Source: Solirubrobacterales bacterium (GTDB lineage Bacteria > Actinomycetota > Thermoleophilia > Solirubrobacterales > Solirubrobacteraceae). From it: a DNA stretch of 19,905 bases. The notes beneath the pieces were generated by a model. It saw only the letters and a list, made by a program, of their open reading frames with translations, had not been told where the DNA came from and ran no database searches. The DNA is taken from assembly GCA_025964075.1 (NCBI GenBank), contig JAOPZQ010000663.1:1-19905 (forward strand), in the 5' to 3' direction. Shown here piece by piece: positions 1-6,307 of this stretch. Made by a program: the position numbers and the translations under genes. Numbering within the stretch: position 1 is the first letter of the stretch; the number at the start of each line of letters is the position of its first letter.

Positions 1-6
1 AGCCAT
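1..6 (-). CDS. First two codons of a divergent gene leaving the window
   Basis: Only ATG-GCT (Met-Ala) of this leftward gene would be inside the window. The call rests on its promoter: on the minus strand a perfect TTGACA (37-42) is followed after exactly 17 bases by TACATT (14-19), and the ATG starts seven bases after the -10 box, where transcription should begin. It would therefore be a leaderless mRNA. The TetR gene at 73 is divergent, a typical arrangement for a regulator and its target. The product cannot be seen. Confidence 0.5.
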
Positions 7-13
7 GAGCAAC

Positions 14-42
14 AATGTAGACGACGACAACAATGCTGTCAA
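14..42 (-). promoter_or_regulatory. Leftward sigma-70 type promoter
   Basis: On the minus strand, TTGACA (42-37) and TACATT (19-14) are separated by 17 bases, close to the housekeeping consensus. The predicted start of transcription falls at or next to the ATG at position 6. A perfect -35 with an ideal spacer is unlikely by chance in DNA this GC-rich. Confidence 0.7.
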
Positions 43-47
43 TGACA
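37..47. promoter_or_regulatory. Palindromic operator candidate (TGTCA-A-TGACA) between divergent promoters
   Basis: The 11-base palindrome TGTCAATGACA covers the -35 hexamer of the leftward promoter and part of the likely -35 of the rightward TetR promoter (CTGTCA at 36-41, 17 bases before TAGGGT at 59-64). A repressor bound here would block both directions. TetR-family proteins commonly bind such sites next to their own gene; the assignment to the TetR at 73 is inference from position. Confidence 0.5.
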
Positions 48-58
48 ACTTGATCCGC

Positions 59-64
59 TAGGGT
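59..64 (+). promoter_or_regulatory. -10 element of the TetR gene (TAGGGT)
   Basis: TAGGGT lies eight bases before the GTG start at 73, with CTGTCA (4 of 6 consensus bases) 17 bases upstream of it. No Shine-Dalgarno sequence precedes the GTG. A leaderless transcript is the simplest reading. Confidence 0.45.
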
Positions 65-72
65 GCCTGCGG

Positions 73-669
73 GTGACCGAGCGTCCGTACCACCACGGCA
101 ATCTCCGCACGGCGCTGCTCGAGCAGGCGGAGCGGACCGTGCGCGAGCGCGGCGTGCAGGAGCTGTCGCTGCGCGAGCTCGCGCGCGACGTCGGCGTGAG
201 CCACGGCGCGCCGCGGCGCCACTTCCCCGATCGGCAGGCGCTGCTCGACGCGCTCGCCGAAGCCGGCTTCGCGCGGCTCGGCGCCGAGCTGCGGAGCGCG
301 ATCGATGGCGCGGGGGAGGACTTCGACGCCCGCATGCAGGCGGTCGCGACGGCCTACGTCCAGTTCGCTACGCGCGACGCGGCGCTGCTGGAGCTGATGT
401 TCGCGGGCAAGCACCGCGACGAGTCCGGCACGCTGCACGCGGCCGCCGAGCGTGCGTTCGGGGTGATGCTCGAGCTGATCGACCAGGGGCAGGTCGAGGG
501 CGCGCTCGAGCATGGCGAGCCGGAGCGCGTGGGCCTCGTCCTCTTCGCGACGATCCAGGGCATCGCGGCGCTGGTCAACGGGGGGATGGTGGAGAGCGAG
601 CAGCGCGACGGGCTCGTTGCCGACGCGATCGCCCATTTCCTGCGCGGCTCGCACGCGGTCGCGCGCTGA
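73..669 (+). CDS. TetR/AcrR family transcriptional regulator
   Basis: A 198-residue DNA-binding repressor of the TetR family. The N-terminal helix-turn-helix spans about residues 8-55 (LSLRELARDVGVSHGAPRRHF), preceded by the usual YHHGNLR start. The rest is a helical ligand-binding domain resembling the WHG/TetR_C_13 type (YVQFATRDAALLELMF; ATIQGIAALVNGG near the end). The GTG at 73 is preferred because the protein then starts one turn before the family motif and a -10-like box lies eight bases upstream. The gene is divergent from a gene beyond the left edge and probably controls it through the palindrome at 37-47. The ligand is unknown. It converges on the cupin gene with an 11-base gap. Confidence 0.92.
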   Translation: MTERPYHHGNLRTALLEQAERTVRERGVQELSLRELARDVGVSHGAPRRHFPDRQALLDALAEAGFARLGAELRSAIDGAGEDFDARMQAVATAYVQFATRDAALLELMFAGKHRDESGTLHAAAERAFGVMLELIDQGQVEGALEHGEPERVGLVLFATIQGIAALVNGGMVESEQRDGLVADAIAHFLRGSHAVAR

Positions 670-679
670 ACGGCAGCGG

Positions 680-1069
680 CTACACGGCGGGATCGAGGAT
701 CTCCGCGTGCTCGCTCTCCGGCGGATAGCCGTAGGCGTAGAGCACGAGATCCTCGTCACCGTGGTTCACGCTCTGGAGCGGCGTGCCCGGCGCAACGTGG
801 ATGAGCCCGCCCGGGGGCACGTCGCGGCGTTCCGGGGGGTCGCCCACGTACATCGACAGCGTTCCCGTGAGCACGACGAACGTCTCCTCCTGGAGCGGGT
901 GGCGATGGCGCCGGCCCTTGGCGCCGGGCTCGTAGCGCCAGACGTTGGCGCGGGTGTGCGCGAACGCCGCCCGCTCGCTCAGCTCGGCGACATGGCGTGC
1001 GGCCTCGCCCGGCTCGTGCGGGCGGGTGATCCACTCGAAGTCGTCCGGAACGATCGCGCGAAACGCCAC
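680..1069 (-). CDS. Single-domain cupin protein
   Basis: A 129-residue small beta-barrel protein. Cupin motif 1 is clear: G49, then H55-R-H57, E61/E62 and G69 (GAKGRRHRH followed by EETFVVLTG). Motif 2 (PPGGLIHVAPGTPLQSVN, residues 85-102) has the Gly and Pro but a glutamine (Q99) where the third metal-binding histidine is normally found, so the metal site may be altered. Single-domain cupins have many roles, including isomerase, dioxygenase and ligand sensing, and the substrate cannot be told. The start is GTG at 1069; TAAGGT (minus strand, 1081-1076) lies six bases upstream, fitting a leaderless mRNA. It converges on the TetR gene and could be independent of it. Confidence 0.88.
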   Translation of the reverse strand: MAFRAIVPDDFEWITRPHEPGEAARHVAELSERAAFAHTRANVWRYEPGAKGRRHRHPLQEETFVVLTGTLSMYVGDPPERRDVPPGGLIHVAPGTPLQSVNHGDEDLVLYAYGYPPESEHAEILDPAV

Positions 1070-1225
1070 GCCGGCACCTTACTCACAGCCCGACGTCGCC
1101 GGGCAGGGCGCGATGCTAGGCGGTGCTGGTCGCCGCATCTCGCGAGCATCCTCTCACCACCCCGGAACGGGGGTCGAGCCGCGCTGGCCGCGCCGACTAG
1201 CGGCGCATCCGCCCGGGCGCGGCGC

Positions 1226-1231
1226 TACCTT
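1226..1231 (+). promoter_or_regulatory. Likely -10 element (TACCTT) for the Calx-beta gene
   Basis: TACCTT sits about 56 bases before the chosen ATG at 1288 and eight bases before an in-frame GTG at 1240. No good -35 is visible. It leaves two readings: a short 5' leader with the Shine-Dalgarno start at 1288, or a leaderless start at 1240. Confidence 0.35.
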
Positions 1232-1287
1232 CCCGCTCCGTGCGGTTCGTGCAGGGGGCCTGGAGGGCCCGGACACCAGGGGATTCC

Positions 1288-3234
1288 ATGCGGAGACGGA
1301 TGCTCGGCGCGACCTGCGCCGTGATGGTGAGCTTGCTCGTAGGCGCCGCGTCGGCGAACGCGTCGATCTCGATCGCCCAGACGACGCCCGATCCCGTGAC
1401 CGAGGGCAACAGCGGGACGACCCCGGTCACCTACACGATCACGCGCAACGCCGGGATCCTGTCGGGCCCGGCGTCGGTGCGCGTCCAGACGACCGCGGGA
1501 ACTGCGACCTCCGGCGCCGACTACCAGCCGCTCGACGGGACGGTCGGCTTCGGGAGCGCCCCGCTCGGCGGCGTCCAGACCGCGACGGTCCACGTCAACG
1601 TCGTCGGCGACACGCTGAACGAGACGAACGAGACATTCGCAGTCGGCCTCAGCAACGAGTCGGGCGACGGCGTCGGCACGCGCACCGTGACGACGACGAT
1701 CGCCAACGACGATCCCCTGCCCGCGTTGAGCGTCACCCACGCGTCGGTGGCCGAGGGCACGGGCGGACCGAACACGATCCTGCACATACCCGTGACCCTG
1801 TCGGCGGCGAGCGGGCGGCAGGTCACGGTGCACTACGCCGTGACGGCGGGCACGGCGACCGCCACCCAGGACTTCACGCCGGTCACGGGCACGCTGACGT
1901 TCCCGGCCGGCTCGACGAGCCAGACGATCGACGTGCCCGTGGTTCCGGACAGCCTCGACGAAGCGGACGAGACGGTCGTCGCGACGATCGACGCGCCGAC
2001 GAACGCGACGATCTCCGCCTCGAACGACATCAGCACGATCGTGGACGACGACCCGCCCCCGGCCGTGAGCGTCGCGGACGCGTCCGTGCCGGAGGGGACC
2101 GGCGGCCCCAGCACGATCCTCCACATTCCCGTGACGCTGTCCGCGCCGAGCGGCCGCCAGGTCACGGTGCTGTACGCCGTGGCCGCCGGCACGGCGACGG
2201 CGAACCAGGACTTCACTCCGGTCAACGGCACGCTCACGTTCGCCCCCGGGGAGACGAGCAAGACGATCGACGTCTCGATCGTCCCGGACGACGTCGACGA
2301 GCCGAACAAGACCGTGATCGCGACGATCGGCGCGCCGACCAACGCCACGATCGGCACGTCGACCGCGACGGGGACGATCGTCGACGACGACCACCCGACG
2401 ATCGCGATCGACACGGTCAGCCGCGCCGAGGGCAACGGCGGGCTGACCGCGTTCGACTTCCCGGTGCGGCTCTCGAACTCCAGCGAGCGGACGATCACGG
2501 TCGACTGGACGACCGCGGACCTGCAGCCCCCGCTACCGGGCGGCGCGCAGCCGGCGGTCGCCGGGACGGACTACGACTCCGCGAGCGGCACGGTCACGTT
2601 CGCTCCCGGATCGGTCAGCCAGACGGTCACCGTCCAGGTCCACGGCAACACGACGATCGAGCCGACGAAGCGCTTCGCGGTGGTGCTCAGCAACCCGACG
2701 ATCGCGACGATCGACGCGGCGCACCAGTCCGCGTTCGGCAACATCCTCGACGACGACACGCCGAACCCGCCGGCAGGCGGCGGGACGCCGAATCCACCGC
2801 CGACCACCACGCCGCCGACGACCATCCCGCCGACGACCATCCCGCCGACGACGAAGCCTCCGACGACCAAGCCGCCCACGACCAAGCCGCCGACGAAGAC
2901 CGACCGGCGCCGGCCGACCGTGAAGCTCACCCGCCCCAAGGGCCACCGCGTGAGCGTCCTCAGCGGGACGGCGAGCGACAAGGACAGCGGCATCGCGTAC
3001 GTGCAGGTCGGGATCGTGTACCTCGACCAGCAGGGCTGCCACTACCTCGCGACGGCGAAGAAGTTCAAGAAGGGCGCGTGCAGCATCAGGCACCCCGTCA
3101 GGGCCGTCGGCACCAAGCGCTGGCACCTGAAGCTTCCCACCAGCGTGCGTGGCCCGATGGCGATCTTCGCCCGCGCGGTCGACAAGGCCGGCAATCTGAG
3201 CACGGTCCGGCTCATCAAGCTCACCGTCCTCTGA
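1288..3234 (+). CDS. Secreted protein with four Calx-beta domains and a Pro/Thr-rich linker
   Basis: A 648-residue exported protein. A signal peptide occupies about residues 1-25 (MRRRMLGATC, hydrophobic core, cleavage after ASANA). Four Calx-beta repeats follow (about 26-142, 145-255, 257-367, 368-490), each showing the family's EG near the start, A-G-T-A-x-x-x-x-D-[YF] in the middle and [ND]DD at the end. Next come a Pro/Thr-rich linker (about 491-540) and a C-terminal beta-rich domain (about 545-648, DKDSGIAYVQVGI; ARAVDKAGN), like bacterial Ig/cadherin-type modules. Calx-beta domains bind calcium and are common in surface adhesion proteins, so a cell-surface role is likely. Start: ATG 1288 has AGGGG five bases upstream and gives a normal signal peptide; GTG 1240 would add 16 residues before it. 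No sorting signal or transmembrane anchor is visible at the C terminus. Confidence 0.9.
   Translation: MRRRMLGATCAVMVSLLVGAASANASISIAQTTPDPVTEGNSGTTPVTYTITRNAGILSGPASVRVQTTAGTATSGADYQPLDGTVGFGSAPLGGVQTATVHVNVVGDTLNETNETFAVGLSNESGDGVGTRTVTTTIANDDPLPALSVTHASVAEGTGGPNTILHIPVTLSAASGRQVTVHYAVTAGTATATQDFTPVTGTLTFPAGSTSQTIDVPVVPDSLDEADETVVATIDAPTNATISASNDISTIVDDDPPPAVSVADASVPEGTGGPSTILHIPVTLSAPSGRQVTVLYAVAAGTATANQDFTPVNGTLTFAPGETSKTIDVSIVPDDVDEPNKTVIATIGAPTNATIGTSTATGTIVDDDHPTIAIDTVSRAEGNGGLTAFDFPVRLSNSSERTITVDWTTADLQPPLPGGAQPAVAGTDYDSASGTVTFAPGSVSQTVTVQVHGNTTIEPTKRFAVVLSNPTIATIDAAHQSAFGNILDDDTPNPPAGGGTPNPPPTTTPPTTIPPTTIPPTTKPPTTKPPTTKPPTKTDRRRPTVKLTRPKGHRVSVLSGTASDKDSGIAYVQVGIVYLDQQGCHYLATAKKFKKGACSIRHPVRAVGTKRWHLKLPTSVRGPMAIFARAVDKAGNLSTVRLIKLTVL
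2806..2895 (+). repeat. Six 15-bp in-frame repeats encoding Thr-x-Pro-Pro-Thr
   Basis: Six consecutive 15-base units (starting at 2806, 2821, 2836, 2851, 2866 and 2881) encode T-[TIK]-P-P-T at residues 507-536. Units two and three are identical; the others differ by a few bases. This is a flexible wall-spanning type linker and a likely site of slippage and length change between strains. Confidence 0.9.
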
Positions 3235-3252
3235 GGTCGAGGACCTCCGGCG

Positions 3253-3498
3253 CTACTGCCGGTGCTGCTTCATCCCGGAGGAGAACGGCAGGAGCGTCGC
3301 GAACCCGCGCCCGATGAGCACGCAGGCCAGGAGGATCATGCCGTAGGCGGGGAGCGGCGGGAGCGCGCCCGAGCCGACGAGCACGGCGATTCCCGCGAGC
3401 ACCAGCAGCACAGGGCGGACGGGCCACGAGCGCTCCGGCCGTCCCGGCTCCGGGGGCGGTGGCTCCCATCGATCGCGGGTGTCGATGAGCATCAACAC
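3253..3498 (-). CDS. Small membrane protein, function unknown
   Basis: An 81-residue protein with a charged, proline-rich N-terminal part (about residues 5-27, EPPPPEPGRPE) and two hydrophobic stretches (about 28-45, VRPVLLVLAGIAVLVGSGAL, and 50-68, YGMILLACVLIGRGFATLL). This fits a two-helix membrane protein with a cytoplasmic tail. I do not recognise a family. The start is ambiguous: GTG 3498, TTG 3495 and ATG 3492 are consecutive in-frame options. TACCAT (minus strand, 3513-3508) is nine bases before the GTG, suggesting a near-leaderless start there; GGAG nine bases before the ATG offers the alternative. It lies downstream of the transporter gene on the same strand with 41 bases between, but seems to have its own promoter. 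Confidence 0.6.
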   Translation of the reverse strand: MLMLIDTRDRWEPPPPEPGRPERSWPVRPVLLVLAGIAVLVGSGALPPLPAYGMILLACVLIGRGFATLLPFSSGMKQHRQ

Positions 3499-3539
3499 GC
3501 ACTCCGGATGGTACGCCGGGACGGCCGCGGTCGGAAGGC

Positions 3540-5054
3540 CTACGCGGCTTCTTCGAGGTAGGCGGGCTCGGCCTGGCCCGGCCCCAGCTCGACCTGCTCC
3601 TGCTCCGCGTGGGCCATCGCCGGGTTGGGACGCAGGAAGGCGAGCGCCACCACGAGGGCGGCGAGCACCAGGCCCGCGCCGACCGCGAACGCGAGGTGGT
3701 AGCCACCGGTCAGCGACGACGCGACCGAGTCGCCGGCGTGGCTGAGGTGCGCGGTCCGCGTCGTCGAGAGCGTCGCCAAGACCGCGAGGCCGAGGGCCCC
3801 GCCGACCTGCTGCGTCGTGTTGACGAGGCCGGAGGCGAGCCCGGACTCGCTCGGGCTCACGCCCGACATCGCCGAGGTCATCAGGGAGGGGAACGAGAGC
3901 CCGGCGCCGACGCCGAGGAGGAGCATGGGCGGGAGGATGTCGGTCACGTAGCTGGCGCCGACCGGCGCGCGGCGGAAGAGCAGCAGCCCGGCGGCCATCA
4001 GCACGAGCCCGGGGACCAGGGTCGCCCGCGCGCCGAAGCGCATGATCAGGCGAGTCGTGAACCCGAGCGAGAGCGTCCCGATCAGCAGCGCGACCGGCAG
4101 GAAGGCGAGGCCGACCTCGATCGCGGTGTAGTGGAGCACGCGCTGGAGGAAGAGGGCGCCGAGGAAGAACATGCCGAACATGCCGGCAACCATCAGCGCC
4201 TGAATCCCGTTCGCCGCGGACAGCGTCCGCGAGCGGAAGATCCCCAGCGGCATCAGCGGCGTGCGGGCCGTCGCCTCACGGGCGACGAACGAGGCGAGGA
4301 GCGCGACGGAGATGGCGCCGAAGACGAGCGTGCGCGTCGAGCCCCAGCCGTAGTCGCTGGCCTTGACGATCGTGTAGACGCCGAGCATCAGGGCGCCGGT
4401 GACGAGCATGGCGCCGACGACGTCAGCGCCGCGGCGCAGGCCGATGCCCTCGTCGCGGTCGAGCAGCCGGTTCGCGAGGAACGCCGTTGCCACGCCGATC
4501 GGCAGGTTGACGAAGAAGATCCAGTGCCAGTTGATCGCCTGCGTCAGCACGCCGCCGGCGAGCAGGCCGACCGCCGCGCCGGCCGAGGCGACGAACGCGT
4601 AGACGCCGATCGCCTTCGCCTGCTCCCGCGGCTGCGGGAACATCGTCACGATCATGCCGAGGATCACGGCGGAGGTCAGCGCGCCGCCGATGCCCTGGAG
4701 GAACCGCGCGCCGACCAGGAGCTCCTGGCTCTGGGCGATCCCGCAGAGGAACGACGCCACCGTGAACAGCGTCAGGCCGATCATGAAGATGCGCTTGCGG
4801 CCGAGCAGGTCGCCGAGGCGGCCGGCGAGCAGGAGCAGGCCGCCGAACGTGATCAGGTACGCGTTGACGACCCACGCAAGACTCGACTGCGAGAAGCCGA
4901 GATCGCTCTGGATCGAGGGCAGCGCCACGTTCACGATCGTCTGGTCGAGGATGATCATCAGGAACCCGGCGCACAGGACGATCAGCGCGATCCAGCGGCT
5001 GCGATCGGTCTCGGGGGTCGGGACGGCGGGAACGGCAGAAGCGATCTCGGTCAT
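3540..5054 (-). CDS. MFS drug:proton antiporter, DHA2 (EmrB/QacA) family
   Basis: A 504-residue inner-membrane transporter, the normal length for the 14-helix DHA2 family. It exports hydrophobic or cationic compounds in exchange for protons. Visible signatures are the DHA2 motif LDQTIVNVALP (36-46, first helix), motif A GRLGDLLGRKR (78-88, loop 2-3), R-x-x-Q-G-x-G-G-A (motif B region, ARFLQGIGGA) and a motif-C-like AGAAVGLLAGG. The start is ATG 5054; TACGGT (minus strand, 5066-5061) is six bases upstream and there is no Shine-Dalgarno, so the mRNA is probably leaderless. It follows the MarR gene on the same strand, and the 66-base gap holds operator-like repeats also found before marR. Regulation by that MarR protein is therefore likely. 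The drug or metabolite exported is not known. Confidence 0.93.
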   Translation of the reverse strand: MTEIASAVPAVPTPETDRSRWIALIVLCAGFLMIILDQTIVNVALPSIQSDLGFSQSSLAWVVNAYLITFGGLLLLAGRLGDLLGRKRIFMIGLTLFTVASFLCGIAQSQELLVGARFLQGIGGALTSAVILGMIVTMFPQPREQAKAIGVYAFVASAGAAVGLLAGGVLTQAINWHWIFFVNLPIGVATAFLANRLLDRDEGIGLRRGADVVGAMLVTGALMLGVYTIVKASDYGWGSTRTLVFGAISVALLASFVAREATARTPLMPLGIFRSRTLSAANGIQALMVAGMFGMFFLGALFLQRVLHYTAIEVGLAFLPVALLIGTLSLGFTTRLIMRFGARATLVPGLVLMAAGLLLFRRAPVGASYVTDILPPMLLLGVGAGLSFPSLMTSAMSGVSPSESGLASGLVNTTQQVGGALGLAVLATLSTTRTAHLSHAGDSVASSLTGGYHLAFAVGAGLVLAALVVALAFLRPNPAMAHAEQEQVELGPGQAEPAYLEEAA

Positions 5055-5060
5055 GTTCAG

Positions 5061-5066
5061 ACCGTA
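5061..5066 (-). promoter_or_regulatory. -10 element of the transporter gene (TACGGT)
   Basis: On the minus strand TACGGT ends six bases before the transporter ATG. The expected -35 position (about 5084-5089) falls inside the operator-like repeat, so repressor binding would compete with RNA polymerase. No consensus -35 is visible. Confidence 0.4.
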
Positions 5067-5069
5067 GCA

Positions 5070-5102
5070 GATCGTCTTGTACGGGATGATCTTGTACGGA
5101 TC
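5070..5102. promoter_or_regulatory. Operator region before the transporter gene, two tandem half-copies
   Basis: TCTTGTACGG occurs at 5075-5084 and again at 5090-5099, 15 bases apart. The 18 bases from 5075 to 5092 match 5673-5690 upstream of marR at 16 positions, written TCT[TC]GTACGGGA[TC]GATCT. The 22 bases from 5070 to 5091 also form an imperfect dyad around GTAC with GATC at both ends. A shared motif before a MarR gene and its neighbouring transporter is what a MarR operator should look like. Confidence 0.6.
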
Positions 5103-5105
5103 GGT

Positions 5106-5119
5106 GCGGTTCGAACCGC
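5106..5119. terminator. Perfect 14-bp palindrome just after the marR stop codon
   Basis: GCGGTTCGAACCGC is a perfect palindrome beginning two bases beyond the marR stop in the direction of transcription. As RNA it can fold into a five-base-pair stem with a four-base loop, a short terminator or attenuator between marR and the transporter. There is no T-run. It could instead be a further protein-binding site. Confidence 0.4.
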
Positions 5120-5120
5120 G

Positions 5121-5633
5121 CTAGGCGCGGGGAGCCCGCCTCCGCGGCGGCTGCGCGCACACGCACGGCTCCGAGAGCCGGCCGCACACGAGCCGCGTCA
5201 GCGCGTCGAGGAACGCCTGGCGCTCTCCCTCGGGAAGCTCGCTCAGCACGTCGTCGCGGATCCCGTTGCCGATCTCCTCCGCCTGGCTGACCATCTTCTC
5301 GCCGGCCGCCGTCACCACGACCACCCGGGCTCGCCGGTCGGTCTCGGAGGGCCGGCGCTCGGCGAGCCCCGCCGCCTCGAGCTCGTCGAGCGTGACGACC
5401 ATCGTGGTCTTGTCGACCCCGACCATCTTGGCGAGCGCGGTCTGCGTGTACTCGCCGGTCCTCGCGGTCGCGAGGACGGCGTGCTCGCGCGGGGAGATGC
5501 CCAGTCCCTCGAGCGCCGCGGTGAGCTCGGTGCTCAGCGTGTAGCTGGCCTGCGAGAGCAGCCAGCAAAGGTTCTCGGCGAGCGGCTCCGGCGCGGCGAC
5601 TGGCACCGCCGGGGACATGGCGGGGTGACCCAT
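5121..5633 (-). CDS. MarR family transcriptional regulator
   Basis: A 170-residue dimeric winged-helix regulator. The recognition helix and wing lie at about residues 80-125: QTALAKMVGVDKTTMVVTLDELEAAGL, then the wing RRPSETDRRARVVVVTAAG, a clear MarR signature. An upstream extension of the reading frame to 5831 exists but is unlike the family. ATG 5633 is preferred because TAACAT (minus strand, 5646-5641) lies seven bases upstream, which predicts a leaderless mRNA starting at that ATG; ATG 5618 is an alternative. The gene is followed on the same strand by the DHA2 transporter. An operator-like site at 5673-5690 precedes it and recurs before the transporter, so it probably represses both until a toxic ligand binds. 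Confidence 0.9.
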   Translation of the reverse strand: MGHPAMSPAVPVAAPEPLAENLCWLLSQASYTLSTELTAALEGLGISPREHAVLATARTGEYTQTALAKMVGVDKTTMVVTLDELEAAGLAERRPSETDRRARVVVVTAAGEKMVSQAEEIGNGIRDDVLSELPEGERQAFLDALTRLVCGRLSEPCVCAQPPRRRAPRA

Positions 5634-5640
5634 GCAATCG

Positions 5641-5646
5641 ATGTTA
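5641..5646 (-). promoter_or_regulatory. -10 element of marR (TAACAT)
   Basis: On the minus strand TAACAT ends seven bases before the ATG at 5633. No Shine-Dalgarno is present between them. The operator-like repeat at 5673-5690 is just upstream of the expected -35 position. Confidence 0.45.
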
Positions 5647-5672
5647 CCAACAGTAGGTCGACGACGGGACGT

Positions 5673-5690
5673 TCTCGTACGGGACGATCT
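5673..5690. promoter_or_regulatory. Operator candidate upstream of marR
   Basis: This 18-base stretch matches 5075-5092 at 16 of 18 positions. On the minus strand it reads GATCGTCCCGTACGAGA, and GTCCCG recurs 15 bases on, mirroring the 15-base spacing of the tandem copies before the transporter. It is likely the autoregulatory site of the MarR protein. Confidence 0.6.
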
Positions 5691-5700
5691 CAATGGCTCT

Positions 5701-5864
5701 CCGGCGCCGGAGTACGACGACTGGTGGCTCGGCGGGGGGATGTTCGGCCACCTGTGCCCCGACGAGCGCGCGGTCGTGTGTACGAGCGCTTCTTCACCGG
5801 GCGGGAGCTCGGCGGCGGCGAGATCCTCCACGAGGGAGGGTGGTTCGTCGCGGTCGCGAGCTGA
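5701..5864 (+). pseudogene. Remnant of a SAM-dependent methyltransferase, centre deleted
   Basis: Two fragments of what looks like one protein family lie in different frames. At about 5701-5745, PAPEYDDWWLGGGMF resembles the early part of class I methyltransferases (a YD-x-WW segment ahead of the SAM-binding motif). At 5778-5864, VYERFFTGRELGGGEIL through HEGGWFVAVAS and a TGA stop resembles their C-terminal strands. The roughly 170-residue middle, including the SAM motif, is missing, and a frame change separates the parts. No start codon with a ribosome-binding site fits. The rest of the 315-base stretch from 5634 to 5948 holds the marR promoter and a possible -10 (TACGAT, 5905-5910) for the next gene. 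Family assignment is from memory of such proteins. Confidence 0.45.
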
Positions 5865-5948
5865 CGAGTTACCCGAACGCCCCCTCGATCCGGCTGAACG
5901 CGATTACGATGGGTCGACGGCGCCCCCGGCGAGGGAACCGAGAGTCCG

Positions 5949-6299
5949 ATGCCCGTCCGCGTGATCTTCCGGTGTCAGTTCTGCGACGCGAAGCCCGATC
6001 CGGCGACGCAGCGCAGCCTCGAGGCGCAGATTCGGGAGCTGCTGCACGGCGAGTACCTCGACGCGCTGCCCGGCCGGTGGCTCGTATGGTTCGGCGCCGG
6101 CCCGCTCGGCCCGACCCGCTACGCCTGCGCCGAGCACCGGGGCGAGCTCACGGCCTTCGTCCGCGTGCACTACGGCAGCGTCGGCTGGCAGCCCTGGAAG
6201 ATGCCGCCCTACGCGACGACCCGCCGCACGCGTGACACCGAGAAGGCCGCGCGCCTCCGCGAGCGCTCCTCGACCCCGCGTTGGGGCGGGCGGATGTAG
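5949..6299 (+). CDS. Small conserved-looking protein with a CxxC...CxxH metal site
   Basis: A 116-residue protein of unknown function. C9-x-x-C12 and C60-x-x-H63 could bind zinc as a ribbon or knuckle. The middle is rich in tryptophan and aromatic residues (GRWLVWFGAGPLGPTRYAC; YGSVGWQPWKMPPY), and the tail is basic. No signal peptide or membrane helix is seen, so it is probably cytoplasmic. The start is ATG 5949, with a weak GAGAG about six bases upstream and TACGAT at 5905-5910 as a possible -10. Codon use is typical of real genes here. It is followed by the convergent QsdR-type regulator after eight bases. Confidence 0.75.
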   Translation: MPVRVIFRCQFCDAKPDPATQRSLEAQIRELLHGEYLDALPGRWLVWFGAGPLGPTRYACAEHRGELTAFVRVHYGSVGWQPWKMPPYATTRRTRDTEKAARLRERSSTPRWGGRM

Positions 6300-6307
6300 G
6301 CGGCGAG

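Noticed and set aside
2803..2897. Short regular repeats as a CRISPR array
   Set aside because: The 15-base units are contiguous, in frame and encode a Pro/Thr linker, with no unique spacers.
945..3317. 790-codon open frame on the plus strand
   Set aside because: It is out of frame with the Calx-beta gene and gives an Arg/Asp-rich product without recognisable domains.
3609..5864. 751-codon open frame on the plus strand
   Set aside because: Almost all of it is antisense to the transporter and marR. Only its last 29 codons look real, and those were assigned to the methyltransferase remnant.
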